Source: Paramacrobiotus metropolitanus
Taxonomy: Eukaryota > Tardigrada > Eutardigrada > Parachela > Macrobiotidae
Direction of reading: 5' to 3'
DNA length: 64,000 nucleotides
Assembly: GCF_019649055.1 (NCBI RefSeq)
Contig: NW_026570227.1
Span: 2,046,001-2,110,000, forward strand
How positions within the stretch are numbered: the first letter of the stretch is position 1; every line of letters starts with the position of its first letter. A program made the translations under genes and the position numbers. Shown piece after piece: positions 48,741 to 57,445 of the stretch. The notes below the pieces were generated by a model. That model was not told the origin of the DNA. It was given only the letters and a program-made list of their open reading frames with translations, and made no database searches.

Positions 48741-48879
48741 GTATTATAGATCGTTGTTGCCATCCACTGCGACGTAGTCTTCAGGATGATTAATGTTGAA
48801 GGTCACGTATTGCTTGTTGAAATCCATGTACAAACGCTGTGCATTTTTCCCACATGCTGGTGTAGAATTTGTGTCGAAA

Positions 48880-48995
48880 AATATCAGTTCGTTTTATTTA
48901 GTTATGACATTATGCGCGAATGTTGGGAATACGAAGCGGAGAACCGGCCGACCTTTAGGTCACTCAGTCGGAAGATTGAGCCCTACGATATTTAA
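48880..48995 (+). other. Inverted kinase subdomain XI exon inside the receptor kinase pseudogene
   Basis: On the plus strand, tttag is followed by an exon encoding YDIMRECWEYEAENRPTFRS, the subdomain XI of the kinase, whereas every neighbouring kinase exon, including the C-tail at 48744-48870, is on the minus strand. Copy 2 (63037-62842) has the same sequence collinear with its C-tail. Confidence 0.85.
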
Positions 48996-49320
48996 GGTTT
49001 ACAATGACAATGACGACATGAGCGTTTAGCGGGGAAATACTGTTAAGAGTATGACATTCATTTCTTCTGAGTTCTGGGCACTTTGATGGGATCTTCAATC
49101 GCAGCCCCTTCCCTAAAGCTGCTGTGATTCCTTCATACGTCAGGTTTTTTTGATTGTGTCGTGATATGGAATGTCGCCAAAAGAAAAGATCTCCCATATG
49201 ACCACACCGAAGGACCACACGTCGGATCTCTCTGAGAACAGCCGTTGCTCTAAACTTTCTGGTGCCATCCAACGAGCGGGAACCATAGCGCTCTAAAAGT
49301 TTATTTGGTTAAAACGCATA

Positions 49321-50070
49321 CCTTAACAGAATAGAGTTTACTGGGCAATAGCCGCCATAACAACAAAAGTGCAAGCGCCGGCACACTACTTTACAGTTAA
49401 AATTTAAACAACCAAAACAAACAACCAAAAAAAAAACAACCAAAATCTTTATCCGCCCGCGGGTTAAAAGGCAACGTACTTAACACAGCAGTAGCATTTC
49501 CCTTAACGACAACCAAACTAAAACGTTGCTTCATAAAAGCAGTAGAACGCGCTTCTCCAGTTAATTCACGAGTTTTACGGCTCATAAAATGTACAAATTC
49601 ACTTAAAGCTAGGCCAATATAACAGAGGCAGCCATAAATCGGCTGTCCGTGATGATCTCAGCGAGGGAGGGCGGTCAGATGAAGATCCTGTCTGTTGAGG
49701 AAATTCCGAAAAATGGCGATGGAGCGGAATCGAACCGCTGGCTACCGAGTGAGATCCACGTAGCACAGGCCACAGCCACTGTGCCATCGCCGCTGTTGGC
49801 GAAGATCAAGATATTTGTGCTTGAGCTTAAGCCAACCAGGTAGGCGGCGGATTGGCTGCTGCTGTGTCTAAAGAGGATTCTCCTCTTACACCAAAGACAC
49901 CGAACGTTTCAACAACTAAGGGATAGAACAGCTACTTTCCAGTGGAGAGTACTTCTGTCGCTTCTCACTTTCTGCCAGGTGAGCCACACTTCCTGCCTTC
50001 TTCGAACTTCCGTGGACATGGGAAGTACGTGTTAAGTACACTGCCTTTTAACCGCGGGCCTTAACAGAAT
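49321..50070. mobile_element. Insertion carrying a tRNA-like sequence, in an intron of the receptor kinase pseudogene
   Basis: The 12-mer ccttaacagaat occurs at 49321-49332 and 50059-50070 as a possible target duplication. Inside, cccgcgggttaaaaggcaac (from 49456) is roughly inverted at about 50030-50058 (tgccttttaaccgcgggcc). A tRNA-like unit lies near the middle. No coding capacity. Confidence 0.5.
49715..49791 (-). ncRNA. tRNA-like gene (non-standard anticodon arm; SINE head or tRNA)
   Basis: Minus strand: acceptor stem GCGATGG/CCATCGC pairs fully, A box TGGCACAGTGG, T arm AGCGG-TTCGATT-CCGCT pairs fully, B box GGTTCGATTCC, and ATTTTTC just after as Pol III terminator. The anticodon region forms GCTAC/GTAGC with a 14-nt loop or GTG/CAC with a 12-nt loop, neither standard. 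Amino acid not assigned. Confidence 0.6.
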
Positions 50071-51086
50071 TAAATTAATTTCAGCTTCAAGTTTGAATTA
50101 ATGTGGACTTTACTCTTATTTAACATTTAAAAATAGGTGGTGGCTATTCGCCAGAACATATACTTCGCCAAAAACAACTTGCCAACTTTCGTGCTGTATA
50201 AAATACACTTAGTTTGTTCTTTGTACCTGCGATTCTTCCATCCGGTAGTAATCAGGTTTCTGCTTGGCCAGTCCGAAATCGCAGATCTTCAGCACCTTCT
50301 TGTCCCATACCAGAATATTCCGCGCGGCTAAATCGCGATGGATGATGTTATACAGCGCCAAGTGCTCCATGCCACGGCTGATCTGATAAGTGAAATTAAT
50401 CAGATCTTCCGTTTTCAGGGCCATTCTTTGGGGATATTCGGTTCGCGGCCAGCCACTGTAAATTTCTCCATGCCCTCGTTTAAATAACTGTTCTCATCGG
50501 TTCTTCTCTCGAATAGTTCGTCGTGGAAGCGGAGATACTTAAGTAGACTGCCGTGTGGAGAGAATTCCAGAATTATATGAAGTTGACCTTTGCGCACAAC
50601 CAGATTAGTGTCAAAACAGTACGTCCCAAAGTACCGTTTATAACCAATTAACATTTTACTCGTACAATTACACTTGTTTGTTTTAAACCCGAATTACCAC
50701 CGACGACCCTATAAAAATTTTCCTTTATAGTACGTTGAAATAACGACATTACCGCTGAGTGTGATGCCCAGAAGGTTGACAATATTCACATGCCGGCCCG
50801 CTTTACTGCGTACCGTCACCTCGTCCATCAGCAGTTTGTGCTGATAATCATCAGCGGAGTTCTTGACGCATTTAATCACCACGACCGACGGGGACGGCCA
50901 TTCTGATAAATGATATGCTAATCCCTTCCACACTTCACCAAATTCACCTTCATCAAGTTTCTTATCTAAATGTAAGAAGCAAAGAGACAATAACTGCAGG
51001 TAGAACAAGAAAAACAGTCCACTTTTTTTGTACGAGGTGCCACCGTTTAAGAAAATCTATCGAGCTAATTCACCCACTCCTCGTAC

Positions 51087-52118
51087 CAAACTGGAGAGAG
51101 GCTCTTGGAATCTTCAGTCTTGCTGCCAATGGTGGGACTTTCCACGTCACATACTGTTCCTTAATAAGCTGAATTCTGGAGTCGTCCACTTCGCGGACGA
51201 CATCGCAGAACACTCTTTGCAAATACGCTGGCTGCGTGGAACTGACTGACGGATAGCGACGCCGCCAACACCACACTCCGAATAGCGCAAACACCAGCGC
51301 CAAAACGCCAGCCAACGCTAGCCACATCTTCCACTGCGCATCCACCAGAGGGTCCACCGATTCGTTCGCTGGACTTATCGATGTCCCCATCGGATTCATT
51401 GAAGTCAACGGTAACAGTGGATCCAGTTTGCGCACCGCGATGTAGTCCACTAACAGTTCTGCTTCCGCATTCACCGGATACCGTTGCGGGGAAACATCCA
51501 ATTCGATTAAGATTTGCATGGGTGTAGACGGGATAATCGCGGCATCGGTTAGCCGGCGAATCTCCACATCGTCCACATACCAGTGCATACTGTCGCTGCC
51601 CCATCTGACTTTAAAATTGTGAAACTGCCCATCCAGGAGGTCGTTACGACCCGTTTGGATCCAGGAAGTTTCCTGGTTCAGGTAAAACACACCGACTTTC
51701 ACGCCGTTGGGTTCGCCACTCTTCAAATGTGCCACGGAGATGACTTCGTCACTGCCCGCCGGCGACTGATCAAACCGGCATTCCGCGTCAATTAAGCGAA
51801 ATTTAGATGTCAATAAAATTCTGGGATTTGCCGGTAGTTTTGCTTGGAATTCAATTTCCCCGTAGGTGAAATTGAAATGCTGGCCGGAGCTGATGTGGCT
51901 GACGTAGTAATACGCATATGAGGCGCTGAACGCTGTGCTGCGAGCCTGCATATGCAGAAATCCATCGGAGACCCACACATTCTCGTGTCTGGTATATACC
52001 GTGTACCGGTACGGCGTGTAGAATTTCTCTGTTTGGACATGATTGCGTACGTTCCATTCACTGCGTAGCGTGTGGTTGCTGTCGAAGTCATCACGAAACG
52101 GTTCTGTACTGGTGACAT
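51087..52118 (-). other. GH16-like (beta-glucanase/lectin fold) domain and membrane helix of the receptor kinase
   Basis: One uninterrupted 344-codon exon. It opens with the GH16 start pattern FRDDFDSNHTLRSEWNV and VWVSDGFLHMQARS, then YGEIEFQAKLP, then FHNFKVRWGSDSMHWYVDDV and ELLVDYIAVRKLDP, the order of strands seen in beta-1,3-glucanases and Gram-negative-binding proteins. The catalytic ExDxxE is not found: the expected place reads SDEVISVAHLK. A membrane helix (WLALAGVLALVFALFGVWCW) and a stop-transfer RRR follow. The juxtamembrane part ends WKVPPLAARLKIPRASLQF, which joins in phase to the kinase G-loop exon, the usual spacing of RTKs. Confidence 0.8.
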
Positions 52119-52831
52119 CTGCAATATTCGTATTACCGAGTATTCGGATTTTGCTCGTAACCGGTGCATGCGGAGTGCTGGTTTAACTGTGTTCTGTGAT
52201 ATCATTTTCGACTAACAGTGCGGCCGTGCCGAATTTTTATGTTTAATACGAGTACACCATACACCTTATTCATAAGTCATCACAGAGTATGCAAATGCTA
52301 CAAAATCAAGGTACTGTACTGAATCCACTATAAATCTAAAATAACAAAGAAATACACTGATGTTGTAATGACGTTTTTCCACTTTTTGACGTACTGGTAC
52401 AAGCGTTTTCGTCGTGGTACTCGGCTGCATTATTTCCATTGACAGCGGTTCTAAGCTCGGTCGGGCAAGTAAAACGTTCCTTCCAATGCCCTTCGCAAGC
52501 CAAATAGCGGGATACATAGCCTCTCAGGGCACGGCAGCGGATCTATGCGCTAAATTCCTTGCCGGGTGGTTTGGTCTATTACAAACCACTCGTTTTGTAT
52601 CTGCTGTTGTGGAGGAATCACTGTTTATTCGTACATTTGCCAGGGTGTACGAAACAGGAACCTAGGCGTACTGAATACAAATCCGGGTTCAACGCCGTAC
52701 CTTATAATTATTATCATTTTAATTTTTAAAATGATAATATAATATAAGTACATTAAAATTTGACTACTGTACACTGTACATACACTACTGTACACTGTAA
52801 ATTTAAGTACTGTACACTGTACATTACGTAC

Positions 52832-53084
52832 CAATCACGAGAGTGTACTGGAATTGGATTTGATGGCTCCTGTCGACGGTCATGTTTCCCCGAATTAAAT
52901 GTAGTACTAGGGTAACATTATGGTAAAAATACGCAGTCTGAAACTGTCCCACACTGGCGGCCGAATTATCCACATCGTGACGGATGACTTTCAACAGTGG
53001 TCCGTATGGGCCGTTAAGCCCTTTCTGGTGCACTCTCAGTTCATCGTCCTCCGGCATCGTGGATTCCCTGCACGTAGGTCCCAA
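52832..53084 (-). other. Ectodomain exon upstream of the GH16-like domain
   Basis: Phase 0 in (acceptor aatag before TTGGGACC) and phase 1 out (donor gtacgt at 52831), matching the GH16 exon. It encodes 84 residues with alternating polar and aliphatic residues (FQTAYFYHNVTLVLHLIR) and one N-glycosylation site, like a beta-sandwich edge. No family recognised. Confidence 0.5.
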
Positions 53085-53499
53085 CTATTACACCGATACC
53101 TATCTTATTCTTTGTCAGCTGTAAACTTTGAAATGCTGGAAGTTCTCGACCGGCCTTCAATGAATTGTACATTTCATGAGCCGAAGTATTCTAAGCAGGA
53201 TTGATTTGATTCTTAATCATGAAGTATGGGCAGATATTATGTAATGCGACTACAATTTTTACCACTTTTTACTACTACATATCTGGGTTGCTATTGCCTG
53301 TTCACGTACGTATACACGATTGCGGTTAGTGATATCGCCCTCATGTTGGTGACGGTGAATCGTTTTAAGAACTTATTAATTAATCATCAACAGAAAGCAG
53401 AAAGTACCTTTATCTATCGTTTAAAGTTTTTTTGCGTTTAAACACTTTCTACCCGTAGGTGGGGGTTATGTAGCCGGTAGCATACCGGATATTAACATA

Positions 53500-53761
53500 A
53501 ACACTGCATAATCCATTGATGGCAGGTGGCGCGACAATCGTCATGGACCGTACAGGATTGCTCCGGATAGTTGAATAACATGAAGCTGCCGCCGTATCTG
53601 CCAGTCTCCTTAATCGTCAACGACTCTTTATTACAGTACCATTCCAGCAGATCTTCGGTGGTACCTGAATCGCCGAGGATTCCAAGCAAACTGATGGCCA
53701 AAGCAATTGCTGAGGAAACTATCATGTTATGTTGGCAGTTGTAGCGGCTGCCGACCTCCAT
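53500..53761 (-). other. Possible first exon with signal peptide and Cys-rich segment
   Basis: ATG 53761; a hydrophobic stretch (IVSSAIALAISLLGILG), then about 50 residues with five or six cysteines (CTVHDDCRATCHQW). A donor in the right phase for the next exon was not found, so a missing small exon or a separate gene is possible. Confidence 0.35.
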
Positions 53762-53921
53762 AACGAAAGGGATAATACTGTTAAACTGACTACGATAATA
53801 CTGCAGAGGTTGTACGAGTAAAATACATACATATTGTACACTAGAGAAAGCAAAACAGGATTAATATAATGCGCATTACACGTGCGATGTTAATTATTTT
53901 GAAAGTGTTCATGGTCATATA

Positions 53922-55211
53922 CAGCCCTGCCGCGCCAAGTTTGGACAGTTTAGTCAACATTTTTTCTCTAGTCACCACCGGTGCTAACTAACGATATTTT
54001 TTGTGTTACCTATGCAACTTTTCCTCCTGCATTTAATGAAATTAAAAGTTTTGAATTTACTTCGGCAATGCCTCGGGAAACTGCTCCCGAGGCGAAGGCG
54101 TCAGTTGTTGCGCTCTTGTCAGAAGGTTTGTCCCTGAGGAAGATTCAGGAACGCCTTTTGACGCTTGGAATTGTAATCAGCAAGTCGACCGTTAGCAACA
54201 TCAGCCATGAACAAAAGAGAATCGCAGCTGGCTGGACGAAGCCCGCAAAACGGCTCGGCGCGCAAAACCTCCCTTCTTCCCGGACAAAACCCGTAATCGC
54301 AAAGGTCAAGAAGGCTGTGTCCAGGCAGAATCCAGAGACGCAAACAAGGATTGCTAAGAGACTGGGGATAGCACGCAGTACAATGCAAAAGATTCTTTCT
54401 GAAAATCTTCAGCTGAAAAGGAGGAAGAAGCGAAAAGTTCACGTCCTCACTGAGAAGCAGAAGCAGCAGCGCTACGATCGGGGAAAGGTGTTCATTTCCT
54501 ATCTGGGGATGTTCAAAGTCCGGATGATATTTACCATGGATGAAACATGGGTCACATTAGATGATTTTAATGTGCAAACGGACTTTTACTACGCGGGCGG
54601 GGAAATGGAAGTGCCGGACGACTGGAAGAAAAAGCCAACTAAGCGCTGGCCACAAAAAGTCATGATTGCTGTTGGAATTTGCTGGAACGGAATGTCGCGG
54701 GCCTATTGCGTGGATGGAAAAGCCAAAGTAGACGCAAAATACTTTGTGAACGAGATTTTGTCAAAAATGGTCAACTATGATATCCCCCGGCTCTATGGCG
54801 CCCACGCGAAGGACGTCATCCTCCATTTCGACAACGCCCGTAGTCATACTGCAAAGGTCACGCAGCAGTGGCTGAAATCGAACGAGGTAAAGTATGTTCC
54901 GCAGGAACATTGGATGGCCAACAGCCCTGACTTATCTCGGTTGGACTACGGAATCAGTGGAATTTTTAAGCAAATTTTTGGTGGCAGGAAGGCTACCACG
55001 GTGGGTGGGTTGAGCCGAATTGTGAAGCAGGTGTGCTCTAGTTTTGATCTCAGTGTTATTCGTAATACTCTCCAATCGTGGAATCCCCGAGTGCAAAAGA
55101 TGTTGGATACCTTTGGTGATCATGTAGAAATTTAATAGTTATTTATTTACTAGCGTGTGACCTATGGGAATTTTTTTTAAGAAAGTGTCCAAACTTGGCG
55201 CGGCAGGGCTG
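53922..55211 (+). mobile_element. Complete mariner-type transposon (DD37D, maT-like)
   Basis: Terminal inverted repeats of about 28 bp (CAGCCCTGCCGCGCCAAGTT inward from 53922, and its complement ending at 55211) flanked by TA on both sides (53920-53921 and 55212-55213). Length 1290 bp with an uninterrupted transposase. It lies 160 bp upstream of the receptor kinase pseudogene's possible start. Confidence 0.92.
54068..55135 (+). CDS. Mariner transposase, DD37D
   Basis: 355 residues from ATG 54068 (MPRETAPEAKASVVALLSEG), chosen because the paired helix-turn-helix DNA-binding region begins there; an ATG-less extension upstream is open. First HTH about residues 5-50 (LSLRKIQERLLTLGIVISKS), second about 90-125 (TRIAKRLGIARSTMQKIL). 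The catalytic triad is MDETW, HFDNARSHTA and SPDLSRLDYG, with 37 residues between the second and third acidic residues, the spacing of the maT group. No stop or frameshift. It may be functional. Confidence 0.9.
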   Translation: MPRETAPEAKASVVALLSEGLSLRKIQERLLTLGIVISKSTVSNISHEQKRIAAGWTKPAKRLGAQNLPSSRTKPVIAKVKKAVSRQNPETQTRIAKRLGIARSTMQKILSENLQLKRRKKRKVHVLTEKQKQQRYDRGKVFISYLGMFKVRMIFTMDETWVTLDDFNVQTDFYYAGGEMEVPDDWKKKPTKRWPQKVMIAVGICWNGMSRAYCVDGKAKVDAKYFVNEILSKMVNYDIPRLYGAHAKDVILHFDNARSHTAKVTQQWLKSNEVKYVPQEHWMANSPDLSRLDYGISGIFKQIFGGRKATTVGGLSRIVKQVCSSFDLSVIRNTLQSWNPRVQKMLDTFGDHVEI

Positions 55212-55213
55212 TA

Positions 55214-56030
55214 TCTGTATGCGTATACGCTGCGCTTTGCTGAAATTCCGTTAAAACTGCTACTGTATAAAACTGTGTACATGAATTGTCGCAAGCATTT
55301 TACAGAGAACGCTGTCGTAGCGTGCATCATAGACAGCAGGTAGTTATCAAGTACGAAGGAATGTTTGTTGTTGAAAAAAGTGGTGCATCTCACTACCCTT
55401 GTGAGCAGGCATGGTTAAAAGTTGATGCGTGCTTTCAGGATGTTTACTCGTACAGTAATCGCTTAGTATTGCTCTGGAAAACCTAGATCCACATTTTTGA
55501 CAGCATAATTCGGACGTCACAAGGCGGACCGAAAGAAAATCAGCCACAACAGCAGCGGAAGTAACTGTTACATCAGCTGGTTTGCGTGTACATACGTATG
55601 TACTCTGTACAAGGATGCCTCATAAAAGTTACTTTGTTAGAAATCCTACCATTGCACGCAAACAGCATAATGAATGGCAAGGAAAAGAAGGAATTCTAGG
55701 TTATTTAAATTTAACGCTGATGGTGAAAAAGTTTAAAAACTCGAGAAATTTAGCCTATATTTTCCAAAAACACTTTCAAGGATTGGTTTGTTCGCTTGAA
55801 AAGTTTTGCGTAAAAGGCGTGCGACGAGTGATACTGCCAGCTGGATACCGTCGTGATGCAAAAGTAAAATAATTTGTTTTAAGCGCGTGTACAAGCCGGT
55901 CCAGATGATGAGCACGTATAAATACAGCAAAAAATACAGCTTCGTGGGTTACGCCAAGCTACGCAGTCTGGCGCGCCACGCCACAATGTCTATGACTTAC
56001 GAGTACGCGTTACATACGTGCAACTGTGCG
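55214..56030. other. Spacer, no gene seen
   Basis: Contains acaagccggtccaga-like sequence near 55890 that recurs at 62320 and, inverted, at 62660. A 96-codon plus frame (55582-55872) has no family features. Confidence 0.4.
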
Positions 56031-56031
56031 A

Positions 56032-56129
56032 GTTCCATGGTGCTGGCGCAGGATGACCGGAGGGACAGTGTGGCGTCCAGCGGCAGATGTGATCATACGC
56101 ATGGTCTAACCGACCGGTGTGCGTAAAAA
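56032..56129 (+). pseudogene. Fragment of the SH2-SOCS gene tail
   Basis: Reads CASSMVLAQDDRRDSVASSGR to a TAA, matching the last 33 codons of the gene at 40.6-43.2 kb (LCELALAQNDRRDSVASSGR). DNA identity is high over gatgaccggagggacagtgt. The SH2 part is missing; upstream sequence is unrelated. Confidence 0.8.
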
Positions 56130-56911
56130 GGCAAGAGTGACGAGGTATGCGTAGCACCAGCATCGGCTGACTTAGATGAAATGCTCTGTGTGATTAGGCC
56201 GCCTATTTACATTGGTCAGCTGAGGCTGTGTTGAGTGTGTATTCAAAGCATATTTTCACTTTTAGAGGGAACTTGTGAATGTATCGTATCGCCAATCCGA
56301 ATAAAAGTACAGCCATGCGTAGTATGCCAATACGTTGCACGAAGACAGTAAATTTCTTGTTATTATTATTACGTACGTCGTAGTTCACGCACGGTTTACC
56401 TGTTTTTATCTAAAGCTTCTGATTGCTGTTGCTATCAGCGATTCTGTGGTGTCAGTTATTCTGAGAATATTTTTGGTCTTAATCTTGTCACATCTGTGCG
56501 CAGTGTGTGCAGATTAGATAATGTTGGCTGGAGAGTCTGTAGTGTGTGCAGTCCTCAGATCATGATTAAAGGTCACCGGATCCTGAGTGACCTTCTTATT
56601 ACGACTTTAGTGCGTACCTGCAAGAAGTTACCGAAATTATCGCCCCGGGGCGTCCTAATAAGTTGCGGCGCCGCGCTTTTTTAAAGCGTTGTCGTTACAC
56701 TCTGAATGTCACATCTTGTTGAGTTACAGTAGTTCAATTCCACTTAAGCACACCCGTTAAACCATGATTTGCTAGCAAATGCCTTGGCATCTAAATTACT
56801 GCTACAATGTCCAACACATATAAATCTTGTTAAAACTTAAATATCATGAGCGTGTTATTTATTTAAAATACGTATCTCCCACATAAGTGTGCTTTCACAA
56901 GTAAAAAATAA
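56130..56911. other. Spacer, no gene seen
   Basis: AT-rich with short frames only. Confidence 0.4.
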
Positions 56912-57445
56912 GTGCTTACTGGCATAATCAACAACTTGCAAAATTTATCAGGTACATTACCGACACCTATATGGCTACGCTTCGGTTACACAGTGCCCGC
57001 AAAAAGCGAGTGCACTTTCCTGGTAGATTCTGGCTTGGATAATGTAAAATGTCAAAACTTTGTTACGACACGGCCGTCTGTGGGGCCTAGGTCGAATAGC
57101 GGTTTTTCACACTACCCAAATCGTACACTGTTTAGTGTTTACTGCCACTCCAACATGCATGCTGAATCGGTAGAAATCCAACTTAGCAATGCAAAAGATT
57201 GCAAGCTGGCTTTGTTTAATATACCTAACTTCGTATACGGTATATATCTCCGACCTTAACGGTTGATTGCAGCGTTTCTACGATTGAGAGTACAGTTAAA
57301 TAATTTGTTAACAAGTAAAATATTAGATTGACCCATGCCACTTCCCCTTGTTTGAAATGTGGTTCCTTTGATATCCGTCACGATCAGAATTCTACCAGCA
57401 AAAAATTGTGTTCGTGCCGCATGTCGAAGGAGGCACATTCATTGC
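56912..57445. repeat. Dispersed repeat family, copy A (longest open frame)
   Basis: The plus strand is open to 57259 with SECTFLVDSGLDNVKCQNF and SVYCHSNMHAESVEIQLSNA, an extracellular-looking Cys-containing segment. The second block (57358-57445) on the minus strand reads ASFDMRHEHNFLL in one frame. Copies B to E are partial or interrupted. Confidence 0.6.

Larger units (their letters stand above)
48744..53761 (-). pseudogene. Receptor tyrosine kinase with GH16-like ectodomain, copy 1 (kinase broken)
   Basis: Minus strand, exons by phase: possible signal exon ending near 53500 (start 53761); 53084-52832; 52118-51087 (GH16-like domain and TM); 50965-50753 (G-loop DEGEFGEVWKG, VVVIKCVK, helix C); 50587-50227 ([11 protein letters not shown]); 49292-about 49060 ([21 protein letters not shown]); C-tail to the TAA at 48744. 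Junction phases agree from 53084 to 49292; the join of the first exon to the second is uncertain. Lesions: one base lost near 50421, making the 361-bp exon one shorter than in the intact copy 2; two extra T's in the run at 49145-49151; a changed donor near 49060; and the subdomain XI exon inverted (48880-48995). The ectodomain, TM and N-lobe are still open. Copy 2 is at 62.8-64 kb. Confidence 0.85.

Noticed and set aside
53500-53761. Phospholipase A2-like domain, from CTVHDDC in the possible first RTK exon
   Set aside because: The HDDC tetrapeptide alone is not enough: the preceding double cysteine and the calcium loop of secreted PLA2 are missing.
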